Positions 43,401-51,322 are shown, counted from the first letter of the stretch. The stretch: 53,127 bases of DNA from Bacteroidia bacterium (GCA_009929375.1 SAAO01000003.1:1-53127); one strand, 5' to 3'. Program-made: numbers and translations. Notes: generated from the sequence alone by a model not told the origin.

Positions 43401-43496
43401 ATTGTAGGTACTGGTAACAACAGAAAAGGACAGGTAAAACAAGCACACAAGAGTGAGTGCTACTGCAAAAATCCTGATAAGTCCTTTGTTTTGCAT
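40491..43496 (-). CDS. secDF: Protein translocase subunits SecD and SecF, fused
   Basis: This proton-driven membrane protein assists Sec export from the periplasmic side. It is a 1001-residue fusion. SecD (about 1-640) has one N-terminal membrane helix, a large periplasmic domain with LGLDLKGGMNVTLEV and RIDRFGVVQPNIQR, and five membrane helices with TLGMAVDGNVIIYERIREEL. SecF (about 690-990) has LGVDFSGGRNYVVRF and GYSVNDTVIIFDRIRENV. An Ala/Thr-rich stretch in the periplasmic part (about 245-300) looks like a flexible insertion. The fusion is normal for Bacteroidetes. It is a single-gene unit. Confidence 0.97.
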   Translation of the reverse strand: MQNKGLIRIFAVALTLVCLFYLSFSVVTSTYNKKAIEYAAGDKMKEFQYLDSIANEKVWLGYTLKECREKEINLGLDLKGGMNVTLEVSVPDIIRSLSGHNTSPNFNQALALASERQKTNSQVQYIDLFVQAYKELDPNAKLATVFSTFELKDKISLTTSNEDVIKVLKEEIDGAISNSFNVLRTRIDRFGVVQPNIQRDNNNTGRILIELPGVKEPERVRKLLQGSANLEFWETYELSEIINNISQANQVLGAMAKAGTAVAVDSATTVADTTATEVNTATGVDSLKAALTQKSQTATDSTKLAQQAIKENPLFAVLQVGGPNGQIGRGPVVGLAHSKDTAKINGYFATKQVKEVLPRDLGLRWTVKAIDEKGEFFQLVAIKITNRDGRAPLAGDVITDAKADFSQTSAYANVSMTMNAEGAKTWARMTKDNIGKSIAIALDGYIYSFPTVNGEITGGSSQITGNFTVEEAKDLANTLKSGKMPAPARIVQEDVVGPSLGQDAINSGFISFIIAFVLVLLYMILYYGKVPGLIADVALFANVFFLMGILASFSAVLTLPGIAGIVLTLGMAVDGNVIIYERIREELRAGKTMNRAITDGYKNAISAIVDGQLTTFITGVVLSVFGTGPIKGFANTLMIGIVTSFITSVFLTRLMLEMYAKREKAKELPFTTEFTKNWFQGLSINFIGYRKIAYYISGVLLLVSVISFATRGLNLGVDFSGGRNYVVRFDEPVKTAEVRDMLEGQFEGAGVQVITIGSENQVRISTKYKIEENSETVDNEIEEKLYQGLKPLLKADVTKDVFVDANIQSSQKVGPTIADDIKTAAVWAVIFALLAIGLYIFIRFREFSYALGATLALVHDAVITIGSFSLLYSIMPFSMEIDQSFIAAILTVVGYSVNDTVIIFDRIRENVGLYPKRDRQTVMNDAINSTLSRTFSTSMSTLVVLIAIFVLGGETIRGFVFAMLFGIAIGTYSSVFVASPITYEIYKRLRKKENAVVEAKK

Positions 43497-43552
43497 GGAA
43501 ATTTTGTATTTAAAGATAAAACATTAATAATTCATTTTTTTCAAACGAGGTG

Positions 43553-43560
43553 CAAATATA
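43553..43560 (-). promoter_or_regulatory. Candidate -7 box of secDF
   Basis: The minus strand reads TATATTTG (TAnnTTTG), 57 bases upstream of the ATG. The remainder of 43497-43756 is AT-rich with no further feature seen. Confidence 0.55.
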
Positions 43561-43756
43561 GTATTTTTTTTATTATAAACATAAAATTGAGCCAAACTGA
43601 ATTTCAAATGTAAAAAAACATCAGAAGAATCAAAAAAAGCATACTCAACTGTATTTATAATGTAGCAATTGCAACATTCGAAGCCTTACCGCAATCTATA
43701 GAAAGAATTCACTTTTACGAAAAGAAAACAGCAACAAAGAGAAGTTCGGAAAGCAA

Positions 43757-44308
43757 CTACTTATCGCGGCCTTCGGGATAAGAGAAGAATGTAAAATTCA
43801 CATTCCCGTAGTGTCGGTGCTCGAGAAAGCATGCGTGCGAAGAGAAATCATTTTTAGCCGAATGTTCGAGCACAAACAAACCATCAGACTGAAGCACTCC
43901 GGCGGCAAGCACCAAATCGGGAATTTGATTCAGATTGGGCAAATCGTAAGGAGGGTCAGCAAAAATCACATCGTATTTCGAATATCCTGATTTCAGGAAT
44001 TTAAACACGTCGGTTTTCATCAACGTGAGATTTTCAATTTTCAGCTCCTGGCAAACCTTACGAATAAATGCGCACTGACGGTCATTTTGCTCCACACTCA
44101 CTACTGCATCGGCTCCCCGCGATACAAATTCGATGCCCACTCCTCCTGTACCGGCAAAGAGATCGAGCATGCGAATTCCTTCGAAATCGATCCGGTTATT
44201 GAGCAGATTAAAAAGACCTTCCTTTGCAAAGTCGGTTGTGGGACGGGCCGTAATATTACCCGGTGCACTTATACGCCTGCCTTTATATTTTCCACTGATA
44301 ATTCTCAT
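43757..44308 (-). CDS. rsmD: 16S rRNA (guanine966-N2)-methyltransferase
   Basis: RsmD methylates G966 of 16S rRNA in the 30S subunit. The open frame extends 55 codons further upstream into the preceding gene, but family alignment begins at MRIISGKYKGRRI, giving 183 residues. This ATG overlaps the DUF3822 stop as ATGA (44305-44308). The SAM-binding motif is LDLFAGTGGVGIE, the catalytic motif ADPPYD, and the conserved RPTTDFAKEGLFN block is present. It is the last gene of the pseudopilin-like/DUF3822 unit. Confidence 0.94.
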   Translation of the reverse strand: MRIISGKYKGRRISAPGNITARPTTDFAKEGLFNLLNNRIDFEGIRMLDLFAGTGGVGIEFVSRGADAVVSVEQNDRQCAFIRKVCQELKIENLTLMKTDVFKFLKSGYSKYDVIFADPPYDLPNLNQIPDLVLAAGVLQSDGLFVLEHSAKNDFSSHACFLEHRHYGNVNFTFFSYPEGRDK

Positions 44309-45033
44309 TGTTTGTGATATATTTTGCAGGTTAAAAAGTATTTTTCCAAAACATTTTGGTAGCTGATTTTTCTGTCGGCATTGTGAATTTCCATCGAAGA
44401 CCGATAAGTATCCAGATTGTACTGACCTGCAATCTTCAACACATAATAGAGCAAATCTTCGGCCGTGGCACACTGAAAACTATTCACGAGCAAAGGCTTA
44501 CCTGCATCAAAAACCATTAAATCGGCCTGACCGGACCTGAAAAAGGCATAAAAAAATGTATCCGCCGAAAGAGCCACATTATCGGCCATAAAAGCCGACA
44601 AATGATGCTCGGGAACCAATTCGGGCAAGGTGGTTTGTAGTGCTTCGTTCAGATTGACAGGCAACGCATAAAGCAACACAGCACCCCACGGAAGGAGCTC
44701 ATTTCTTATCACTGTAAAATTTCCCGGCAAATCAGGAAATGCAAAACGCAACATTGCAGCCTCGTCACCATCTCTGAGAACTCCTGCAGGTACAATGCTG
44801 TAATAATCGCTTTCGACAATAACCCGCACCGTACCAAAACTCATACTGAACTCCTGCTGAGCCGACAAAAGATCCAGAATGCCGTCGGTACTCATTTCGG
44901 CAATCGCAGCATTGATATGGCGCGAAACGACAGTCTTTTTATCTTCACCTGATACAAACAAAGAAAATCCATCCGGAAAGAACCGGATGGATAAACAATA
45001 TTGAGTGTTATTTGCAACAGGGTTATAATCCAT
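44305..45033 (-). CDS. DUF3822 family protein
   Basis: This 242-residue soluble protein belongs to a Bacteroidetes-restricted family. Its two halves each open with a strand pattern, YCLSIRFFPDGFSLFV near 12-27 and DLMVFDAGKPLLVNSF near 170-185. This is reminiscent of the duplicated actin/RNase H-like fold of PilM and GspL; the resemblance is mine by eye and unproven. It directly precedes rsmD with a 4-base overlap and follows the pseudopilin-like gene by 34 bases. Confidence 0.8.
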   Translation of the reverse strand: MDYNPVANNTQYCLSIRFFPDGFSLFVSGEDKKTVVSRHINAAIAEMSTDGILDLLSAQQEFSMSFGTVRVIVESDYYSIVPAGVLRDGDEAAMLRFAFPDLPGNFTVIRNELLPWGAVLLYALPVNLNEALQTTLPELVPEHHLSAFMADNVALSADTFFYAFFRSGQADLMVFDAGKPLLVNSFQCATAEDLLYYVLKIAGQYNLDTYRSSMEIHNADRKISYQNVLEKYFLTCKIYHKQ

Positions 45034-45067
45034 TACTCACATATATTTTGCCCGCAGGCAGGGAAAT

Positions 45068-45751
45068 TTATTCCCAGTTACCAGCGTTGTTGTTCGGAGC
45101 GTCAACAGAACCAACTTTCAGGCCGGGGAATCTGTCGAGTTTACGTTGTACGTCGATCACATTCAACACTTCCTGACGATCGAGGTCGTACAAATAAGTT
45201 TTATATTCAACTGAAGCTTCGAAAAGCGCCATTTGAATACCTGTAGCATTGAAATAGCTGTTATTCACCTTCATGTCGAATTTTTTGTTTTCAGAAAATG
45301 GTACCACAGCAAGCTGATCGATTGTTTCTTTTGTAAAACGATCACCATATACCGCTTCAATCAGGTCGAGATAAGCTGTATCACGACGGAAATTCTGAAG
45401 ACCGTTGGCAATAATTTCCTGCATGTTGCCTTTTCTTACGATTGCTGCTGCTTTAGCTTCGGTAAGACCCGCTTCGAGCTGCTTGTCGGAAAGTGAACCT
45501 TCTTTCAACACCGATTTTTTCTTGGCTGACTTCAGGAATCCTATAAGTTCATCAAAATTAGCGGTATAACCACCTTTCTGATCTTTGAACTCGGTCTGAG
45601 CAGTACGAATATCAATCAATCGTTGAATAATTACTTTTTCTCTTGCGTCTTTTGTTTCAGTAAATCGTATCGGCGTAACAATACTCATTACACAAAAATA
45701 CGACAACAAACCAATGGAGATTACAAGCAAAACTTTAATTACTGTTTTCAT
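45068..45751 (-). CDS. Pseudopilin-like single-span membrane protein
   Basis: Start at codon 10 of the frame (MKTVIKV) gives 227 residues. One hydrophobic N-terminal helix (about 4-24) is followed by a long helix continuing into RLIDIRTAQTEFKDQKGGYT, the pattern of type II secretion pseudopilins where a helix leads to AQxxFKxxxGxY. No prepilin peptidase motif precedes the helix, so processing is doubtful. The C-terminal half (DMKVNNSYFNATGIQMALFE) is unfamiliar. It is first in a unit with DUF3822 and rsmD. The function is unknown. Confidence 0.65.
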   Translation of the reverse strand: MKTVIKVLLVISIGLLSYFCVMSIVTPIRFTETKDAREKVIIQRLIDIRTAQTEFKDQKGGYTANFDELIGFLKSAKKKSVLKEGSLSDKQLEAGLTEAKAAAIVRKGNMQEIIANGLQNFRRDTAYLDLIEAVYGDRFTKETIDQLAVVPFSENKKFDMKVNNSYFNATGIQMALFEASVEYKTYLYDLDRQEVLNVIDVQRKLDRFPGLKVGSVDAPNNNAGNWE

Positions 45752-45903
45752 ACAACATATATTTTTTAAGGATAGCATGTAAACTATCGCACTTTTGGCG
45801 GGGATAGTTTCACACCGAAGTATTTATTTTTTTAAATTATTCCTCTTCCTGCAAAAAAGGGCAACTCACAGTATGCAAATACGAACACCCATTTTTCAGC
45901 TTG

Positions 45904-45911
45904 CAAATTTA
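45904..45911 (-). promoter_or_regulatory. Candidate -7 box of the pseudopilin-like/DUF3822/rsmD unit
   Basis: The minus strand reads TAAATTTG (TAnnTTTG), giving a leader of about 145 bases that contains the hairpin at 45781-45810. Confidence 0.5.
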
Positions 45912-46039
45912 GAAAAGAAAATCCAATACTCCATCCTTCATCGGACTTTTTTTCGTTGTTTTTTTACCCATTACTACATTATTAATAGATTTCAGCATTT
46001 TTTCGGGAGGATTTAAGACTGTTGCTGAATTTTGTGTTG

Positions 46040-46047
46040 TATATTTG
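46040..46047 (+). promoter_or_regulatory. Candidate -7 box of the RelA/SpoT gene
   Basis: TATATTTG matches TAnnTTTG, 30 bases before the ATG. Confidence 0.6.
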
Positions 46048-46077
46048 CAGTAACTAATTGCTTAACATTAACGCTGC

Positions 46078-48267
46078 ATGTCCGCATACCACTTAGCTCC
46101 CATACACACACTGTATTCAAAATTATTGCGCAGTCACCACACTCTTTTCAACTATAACGAGCGTCGGGAAATAAAATTGTGGCTGAAACAATACTACCAG
46201 CCGGCAAACTACGAACAACCGGCATTCGGACATACTCTGGCCGACAAACTATGCATTGCTGACACCATTTTGAATGAACTTGGACTGGGAAAAGCAGCTA
46301 TATTAAGCATTTTCTTTCAGGAAGCAGTTGAAAAGAAGAAACTTTCGATTGCCGACATCGAAAAGAAATTCAACACACCTGTAGCGTCAATCATTCAGGG
46401 AATTACACGTGTCCGCGAACTTTACGAACGAAACACATCGCTCGAAACCGAGAACTTCCGGAAACTATTTCTGACTTTTGCCGAAGATGTGCGTGTGATT
46501 CTGATCATCATTGCCGAACATCTTCAAATGATGCGTACGCTGGCTTATTACGAATCGGAAAACCGTGTAAATGTGGCACGCGAAAGTTCGTTTCTGTACG
46601 CCCCGCTGGCGCATCGCATGGGACTTTATGCCATTAAAACAGAGCTTGAAGATCTGTCGCTGAAGCACACCAATCGCGAAATTTACAGCGAAATAGCTCA
46701 CAAACTCAACGAAACAAAGCGTTCACGTGAGAAGTATATTTCTGAATTTATAACTCCGTTGAAAGAAAAACTCAGCGAACTGGGTTTTGAATTCAGCATA
46801 AAAGGTCGTACCAAGTCCATTCATTCTATTTACAATAAAATGAAGAAGCAGAATACGCCTTTCGAAAACATATACGACCTTTTTGCCATACGTATTATTT
46901 TCGATGTTCCCTCCGAAAAGGAAAAAGCGGCATGCTGGCAGGCGTATTCCATTGTGGCCGACATGTATCAGCCCAATCCGAAACGATTACGCGACTGGCT
47001 TTCTATTCCAAAATCGAACGGATACGAAAGCCTTCACACCACAGTACTTGGTCCGCAGGGCAAATGGGTGGAAGTTCAGATCCGCACCGTGCGCATGGAC
47101 GAAGTGGCCGAAAAAGGTCTCGCAGCACACTGGAAATATAAAGGTATCAAAGGCGAAAGCGGCATGGACGAATGGCTGAAAAACATTCGCGAAATTCTGG
47201 AAAATCCCGAACTGAATGCAGTGGATTTTATGGACGAATTCAAATTGAACCTTTACGACAAAGAGGTTTTTGTATTTAGTCCGAAAGGCGATTTACACAA
47301 ACTACCCAAAGGAGCTACAGCACTCGATTTTGCTTTTTCTATCCACTCGAATCTCGGTTCGAAATGTGTGGGAGCCAAAGTAAACGGGAAAAACATGCCC
47401 ATTAAATATGTGCTCAACAATGGCGATCAGGTGGAAGTACTGACTTCGCCCACACAAAAGCCAAACACAGCATGGCTCAATGTGGTCACCACTTCAAAAG
47501 CCAAAAATAAAATTCGTCAGGCATTAAAAGAAATTGAATTCAAGGATGCTGAAATTGGTCGCGAAACTCTGATACGCCGTTTCAAAAACTGGAAAATAGA
47601 ACTCGAAGATGGAAAGATTTCACGCCTTGCCAAGAAGAAAGGATACAAAACCGTCAGCGACTTTTACCAGGCAATTGCGCAGGAAAAAACCGATATTCTG
47701 GAGGTACGTGAAGCATATCTTGATCTTGACAAAAAAGAATATCCGACTGACCTTGCTGAAATACGCAGCGCTGAGTCGTTTACAGCCACACCCGGAAGTT
47801 CCGAAATTTCCGGAAAAGAGGATGTACTCGTTATCGGACAGGATTTGAAAAATGTGGATTTCAAACTCTCAAAATGCTGTAATCCCATTTATGGTGACGA
47901 TGTTTTCGGATTTGTGTCAGTAACCGGCGGTATAAAAATTCACCGTACCGACTGCCCGAACGCTCCACAAATGATTGCACGCTTCGGCTACCGAATTGTA
48001 AAAGCACGTTGGTCAGGCAAATCGCAGGGATCGCAATATCCTATCACACTGCGCATTGTGGGACATGATGATATTGGCATTGTGACCAACATCACCTCGC
48101 TCATTTCGAAAGAAAAAAACATTTCGCTGCGTTCCATTTCCATCGATTCGAATGCGGGACTATTTCAGGGCAATCTGACAGTAATGGTCGAAGATTTAAA
48201 AGATCTGGAAAATATTGTAAAAAAAATCAGATTGGTAAAAGGGGTGAAAAATGTTTCCCGTTCGTAA
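46078..48267 (+). CDS. relA: RelA/SpoT-family (p)ppGpp synthetase
   Basis: This is a long stringent-response enzyme of 729 residues. The synthetase domain is intact (KGRTKSIHSIYNKM, YDLFAIRIIFD, IPKSNGYESLHTTVLG, EVQIRTVRMDEVAEKGLAAH). It is followed by TGS (VFVFSPKGDLHKLPKGATAL), a Zn-finger-like SKCCNPIYGDD...HRTDCPN segment and a C-terminal ACT domain. The N-terminal hydrolase domain lacks the HD motif: the expected HDxxED position reads FFQEAVEKKK. The protein is therefore probably synthetase-only, RelA type, and a bifunctional SpoT should exist elsewhere. Confidence 0.93.
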   Translation: MSAYHLAPIHTLYSKLLRSHHTLFNYNERREIKLWLKQYYQPANYEQPAFGHTLADKLCIADTILNELGLGKAAILSIFFQEAVEKKKLSIADIEKKFNTPVASIIQGITRVRELYERNTSLETENFRKLFLTFAEDVRVILIIIAEHLQMMRTLAYYESENRVNVARESSFLYAPLAHRMGLYAIKTELEDLSLKHTNREIYSEIAHKLNETKRSREKYISEFITPLKEKLSELGFEFSIKGRTKSIHSIYNKMKKQNTPFENIYDLFAIRIIFDVPSEKEKAACWQAYSIVADMYQPNPKRLRDWLSIPKSNGYESLHTTVLGPQGKWVEVQIRTVRMDEVAEKGLAAHWKYKGIKGESGMDEWLKNIREILENPELNAVDFMDEFKLNLYDKEVFVFSPKGDLHKLPKGATALDFAFSIHSNLGSKCVGAKVNGKNMPIKYVLNNGDQVEVLTSPTQKPNTAWLNVVTTSKAKNKIRQALKEIEFKDAEIGRETLIRRFKNWKIELEDGKISRLAKKKGYKTVSDFYQAIAQEKTDILEVREAYLDLDKKEYPTDLAEIRSAESFTATPGSSEISGKEDVLVIGQDLKNVDFKLSKCCNPIYGDDVFGFVSVTGGIKIHRTDCPNAPQMIARFGYRIVKARWSGKSQGSQYPITLRIVGHDDIGIVTNITSLISKEKNISLRSISIDSNAGLFQGNLTVMVEDLKDLENIVKKIRLVKGVKNVSRS

Positions 48268-48348
48268 ACAGATTAAAATTCGAACCTGATTCTCATTAAA
48301 AGAACTTACGAAACACCCGACTCTGCACATATTTCGTTGAAAAAAGAC

Positions 48349-48356
48349 TATATTTG
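48349..48356 (+). promoter_or_regulatory. Candidate -7 box of the mlaE gene
   Basis: TATATTTG matches TAnnTTTG, 86 bases before the ATG. It could drive mlaE and porX together. Confidence 0.5.
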
Positions 48357-48441
48357 CAAGCTTAAAATCAAAAACCGTTACTGCTTCATTTTCATTATCA
48401 TAGCATAAATAAGCAGTTTATTTACTTATCATTCACACCTT

Positions 48442-49182
48442 ATGAATATATTTCAGGATACGGGACAATATGTACTTTTAATGAAACGTGTGCTTGTTCA
48501 GCCCGATCGCTGGCGCATGTTTTTCCGTCAGTTTCCCAAAGAGCTCGAAAAACTCGGACTACAGTCGTTACCCATTGTGATTATTATCTCCGTTTTTATT
48601 GGAGCTATTATGACCATTCAAACCAAACTGAACACCGAGAATCCTCTTCTTCCGGCCTACAGTACCGGACTTGTTACGCGCGATACGCTGCTGCTCGAAT
48701 TTTCATCTACCATTTTATGTCTTATTCTGGCCGGGAAAATCGGTTCGAACATTGCCTCCGAAATTGGAACTATGCGCATTACCGAGCAAATTGATGCATT
48801 GGAAATCATGGGCGTAAACTCGGCCAACTTTCTGATTCTGCCTAAAATTGCAGCCTTCGTTATCATGATGCCGTTTCTGGTTATCTTCAGTATGGCTGTA
48901 GGGCTTATCGGTGGATATTTTGTGGGAGTTTTCTCCGACATCATTACTGTAGCCGATTATTTATTAGGAATTCAGTATGCATTTATACCATATTATGTAT
49001 TTTATTCGTTAGTAAAATCTGTGGCATTTGCCTTTATCATTTCGTCGGTCGCAGCCTATTACGGCTATTTTGCTAACGGTGGCGCACTTGATGTGGGTAA
49101 AGCAAGTACCAATGCGGTGGTAAACAGTAGTATTCTCATACTCTTTTTCAATCTGCTCATTACCAACATTATGCTAAATTAG
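48442..49182 (+). CDS. mlaE: MlaE-family ABC transporter permease
   Basis: This is an integral membrane permease of the Mla/Mce lipid-transport ABC systems, which keep outer-membrane lipid asymmetry. The 246-residue protein has about five membrane segments. It carries the family loop GSNIASEIGTMRITEQIDAL followed by EIMGVNSANFLILPK, the coupling and interface region. The ATPase gene mlaF, normally directly downstream, is missing; porX follows instead, 23 bases away. The permease must pair with an ATPase encoded elsewhere. Confidence 0.92.
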   Translation: MNIFQDTGQYVLLMKRVLVQPDRWRMFFRQFPKELEKLGLQSLPIVIIISVFIGAIMTIQTKLNTENPLLPAYSTGLVTRDTLLLEFSSTILCLILAGKIGSNIASEIGTMRITEQIDALEIMGVNSANFLILPKIAAFVIMMPFLVIFSMAVGLIGGYFVGVFSDIITVADYLLGIQYAFIPYYVFYSLVKSVAFAFIISSVAAYYGYFANGGALDVGKASTNAVVNSSILILFFNLLITNIMLN

Positions 49183-49205
49183 AGTTTCAATTTTCAGGAA
49201 AATAA

Positions 49206-50759
49206 ATGCTTATGAGAAAAGACCGTATTTTGTGGGCCGACGACGAAATTGATTTGCTTCGTGCCTATGTTTTGTTCCTTGAAGAAAAAGGTTACGAAGT
49301 AGTAACTGCAACCAATGGGAAAGATGCGGTGGAACTCTGTCAGAAAGAATCGTTCGACATCATTTTTCTCGACGAAAACATGCCCGGACTCAGCGGACTG
49401 GAAACCCTGGCGCTAATCAAAGACATTGACCCCAATGTACCTATGGTTATGATTACCAAAAGCGAAGAGGAAAATATCATGAACATGGCCATTGGCAACA
49501 AAATTGCCGACTACCTGACCAAACCCGTAAATCCGAGCCAGATTCTTCTTACCCTCAAGAAAAATATTCACAAAAAGGAAATTGTAACCGAACATACCAC
49601 CACATCCTATCGCACCGAATTTGGCAAAATAGGCATGCAAATCAACGATTCGCTGACTTACGACGATTGGGTGGAAGTGTACAAAAAGTTAGTTTACTGG
49701 GAACTGGAACTCGCCGAAACCGACAACGGCATGGACGAGATGCTGCGTATGCAGAAAACAGAGGCCAACAACACCTTCAATAAGTTTGTAAAACGCAATT
49801 ATCAGTCGTGGTTCGAACAACCTGAAAAACGCCCCTTGCTCAGCCCCGACATTTTCAAAACCAAAGTATTTCCATTGCTCGACAAAGGTGAAAAAGTCTT
49901 TTTCATTCTTGTCGATAATTTCCGTTACGATCAGTGGAAAGTGATTCGTGAATTAATGAGCGAACTCTTCACTTTCACCGACGAGGGAATGTATTGCAGT
50001 ATGCTTCCCACAGCTACACAATATGCACGAAACGCCATATTCTCGGGACTTTTACCTTTACAGATTCAGCAAATGTTTCCTCATCTCTGGGTCGACGAAG
50101 AAGAGGAAGAAGGTAAAAACCTGAACGAAAAGGATTTGATCGAAACACAGTTGAAACGTTACAGAAAAAATTATAGTTTTTCGTATCACAAGGTGAATGA
50201 ATCGCCATTTTGCGAAAAACTTATCGAGCAACTTCCGCGCCTCGATAGCAATCAACTTAACGTGATTGTACTCAACTTTATCGACATGCTTTCGCATGCA
50301 CGTACTGAATCGAAAATGATGCGCGAACTGGCCAACGACGAACAGGCTTACCGTTCGCTCACGTTATCGTGGTTCAGACATTCGCCAACTTATGAACTCA
50401 TGAAAGCTATTGCCCGACGCGGTTACAAAGTGATTTTCACTACCGATCATGGCACTATTCGTGTGGACAACCCGATAAAAGTGATTGGCGATAAAAACAC
50501 GAACGTAAATCTTCGTTACAAAGTAGGTAAAAATCTGAGCTACAACAAAAAAGAAGTCTATGAAATTACGCAGCCGTCTAAAATCGGTTTACCGAGTCCG
50601 AATGTAAGTTCAGCCTATATTTTTGCAGGCAACGACGACTTTTTTGCATATCCCAACAATTACAACCATTATGTAAGCTATTATAAAAACACATTTCAAC
50701 ATGGTGGAATTTCGCTCGAAGAAATGCTGATACCATTGGTGGTGATGGAACCTAAATAA
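49206..50759 (+). CDS. porX: PorX, response regulator with PglZ domain (type IX secretion control)
   Basis: PorX regulates the type IX secretion system in Porphyromonas, acting with the PorY kinase and the SigP sigma factor. The receiver domain (about 1-122) has the acidic pair ADDE, phospho-acceptor Asp56 in IIFLDENMPG (Asp54 if the ATG two codons later is used), Thr84 and Lys106. The C-terminal PglZ domain (about 215-517) has VDNFRYDQW, LPTATQYARNAIFSG and FTTDHGTIRV, the metal-binding alkaline-phosphatase-like core with phosphodiesterase activity. The length of 517 residues is full. It lies 23 bases after mlaE. Confidence 0.95.
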   Translation: MLMRKDRILWADDEIDLLRAYVLFLEEKGYEVVTATNGKDAVELCQKESFDIIFLDENMPGLSGLETLALIKDIDPNVPMVMITKSEEENIMNMAIGNKIADYLTKPVNPSQILLTLKKNIHKKEIVTEHTTTSYRTEFGKIGMQINDSLTYDDWVEVYKKLVYWELELAETDNGMDEMLRMQKTEANNTFNKFVKRNYQSWFEQPEKRPLLSPDIFKTKVFPLLDKGEKVFFILVDNFRYDQWKVIRELMSELFTFTDEGMYCSMLPTATQYARNAIFSGLLPLQIQQMFPHLWVDEEEEEGKNLNEKDLIETQLKRYRKNYSFSYHKVNESPFCEKLIEQLPRLDSNQLNVIVLNFIDMLSHARTESKMMRELANDEQAYRSLTLSWFRHSPTYELMKAIARRGYKVIFTTDHGTIRVDNPIKVIGDKNTNVNLRYKVGKNLSYNKKEVYEITQPSKIGLPSPNVSSAYIFAGNDDFFAYPNNYNHYVSYYKNTFQHGGISLEEMLIPLVVMEPK

Positions 50760-50769
50760 ACCTCTTTTA

Positions 50770-50803
50770 ACCGCAGAGGGCGCTGAGATTTCGCAAAGAA
50801 AAA
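50770..50803 (+). repeat. Left arm of the 34-bp perfect inverted repeat around the GxxExxY gene
   Basis: It begins ACCGCAGAGGGCGCTGAG and ends in CAAAGAAAAA. It is the exact reverse complement of 51289-51322 and starts 11 bases after the porX stop codon. Confidence 0.95.
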
Positions 50804-50815
50804 ACCACAACAACT

Positions 50816-51193
50816 ATGACTGAAAATCAATTATCTGAAAAAATTATTGGTTGTGCAATTAAGGTTCACAAATCGCTTGGTCCGGGTTTGCTTGAAAGTG
50901 CCTATGAGGAATGTCTTTTTTATGAGTTAAAACAACTTGGGTTATTCGTTGAAAAACAAAAGCCACTTCCGTTGATTTACAAAGATGTAAAACTGGACAT
51001 TGGATATAGATTAGACTTATTGGTCGAGAAAAAAGTAATCGTTGAATTAAAATCGGTAGAAGCTTTAAACGATGTGCACATTGCTCAAATGATTACATAT
51101 TTAAAATTATCAGGTTGTAAACTTGGGCTACTAATCAACTTTAATGTTCTGAGACTGGTTGATGGTTTAAAAAGAATCGCAAATAATTTGTAA
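50816..51193 (+). CDS. GxxExxY protein, PD-(D/E)XK nuclease-like
   Basis: This 125-residue protein carries the naming motif GLLESAY (residues 24-30). A PD-(D/E)XK-like core is visible: Asp67 in GYRLDLLV, Glu77 and Lys79 in VIVELKSVE, and Gln91 in HIAQMITYLK, so a DNA nuclease or decayed nuclease fold is likely. The family is widespread and multi-copy in many genomes, with no settled function to my knowledge. The gene sits alone inside inverted repeats whose left arm ends 12 bases before the ATG. Unlike its neighbours, it has its own short AT-rich tail (51194-51288). Confidence 0.9.
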   Translation: MTENQLSEKIIGCAIKVHKSLGPGLLESAYEECLFYELKQLGLFVEKQKPLPLIYKDVKLDIGYRLDLLVEKKVIVELKSVEALNDVHIAQMITYLKLSGCKLGLLINFNVLRLVDGLKRIANNL

Positions 51194-51288
51194 CTTTGTT
51201 TTTTGTTTTGCAAAAAATGTTCTAAGTAGCTAATAAATAACTAAATAAAATATCACTGACTTTCGTAAAGTTTACTTCAAAACAGATA

Positions 51289-51322
51289 TTTTTCTTTGCG
51301 AAATCTCAGCGCCCTCTGCGGT
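51289..51322 (-). repeat. Right arm of the 34-bp perfect inverted repeat
   Basis: It reads TTTTTCTTTGCGAAATCT at its start and ends CCCTCTGCGGT. It is the exact reverse complement of 50770-50803 and ends 16 bases before the argF' ATG, so it forms part of that gene's leader. Confidence 0.95.

Larger units (their letters stand above)
45752..46077. other. Divergent gap between the pseudopilin-like gene and relA
   Basis: The gap holds two divergent -7 boxes. It also holds a small hairpin, AAACTATC (45781-45788) with GATAGTTT (45803-45810), in the predicted leader of the pseudopilin-like transcript. Nothing else is visible. Confidence 0.6.
50770..51322 (+). mobile_element. GxxExxY cassette bracketed by inverted repeats
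   Basis: A 553-base segment carries one gene and is closed at both ends by a perfect 34-bp inverted repeat. It is wedged between porX and argF'. No transposase is encoded, and no clear target-site duplication is visible outside the arms (left flank CTTTTA, right flank AAAAAA). It has the form of a single-gene mobile or hitch-hiking cassette; mobility is inference. Confidence 0.6.

Noticed and set aside
44309-44473. 55-codon N-terminal extension of rsmD
   Set aside because: It lies within the DUF3822 gene in another frame, and RsmD homology starts at MRIISG.
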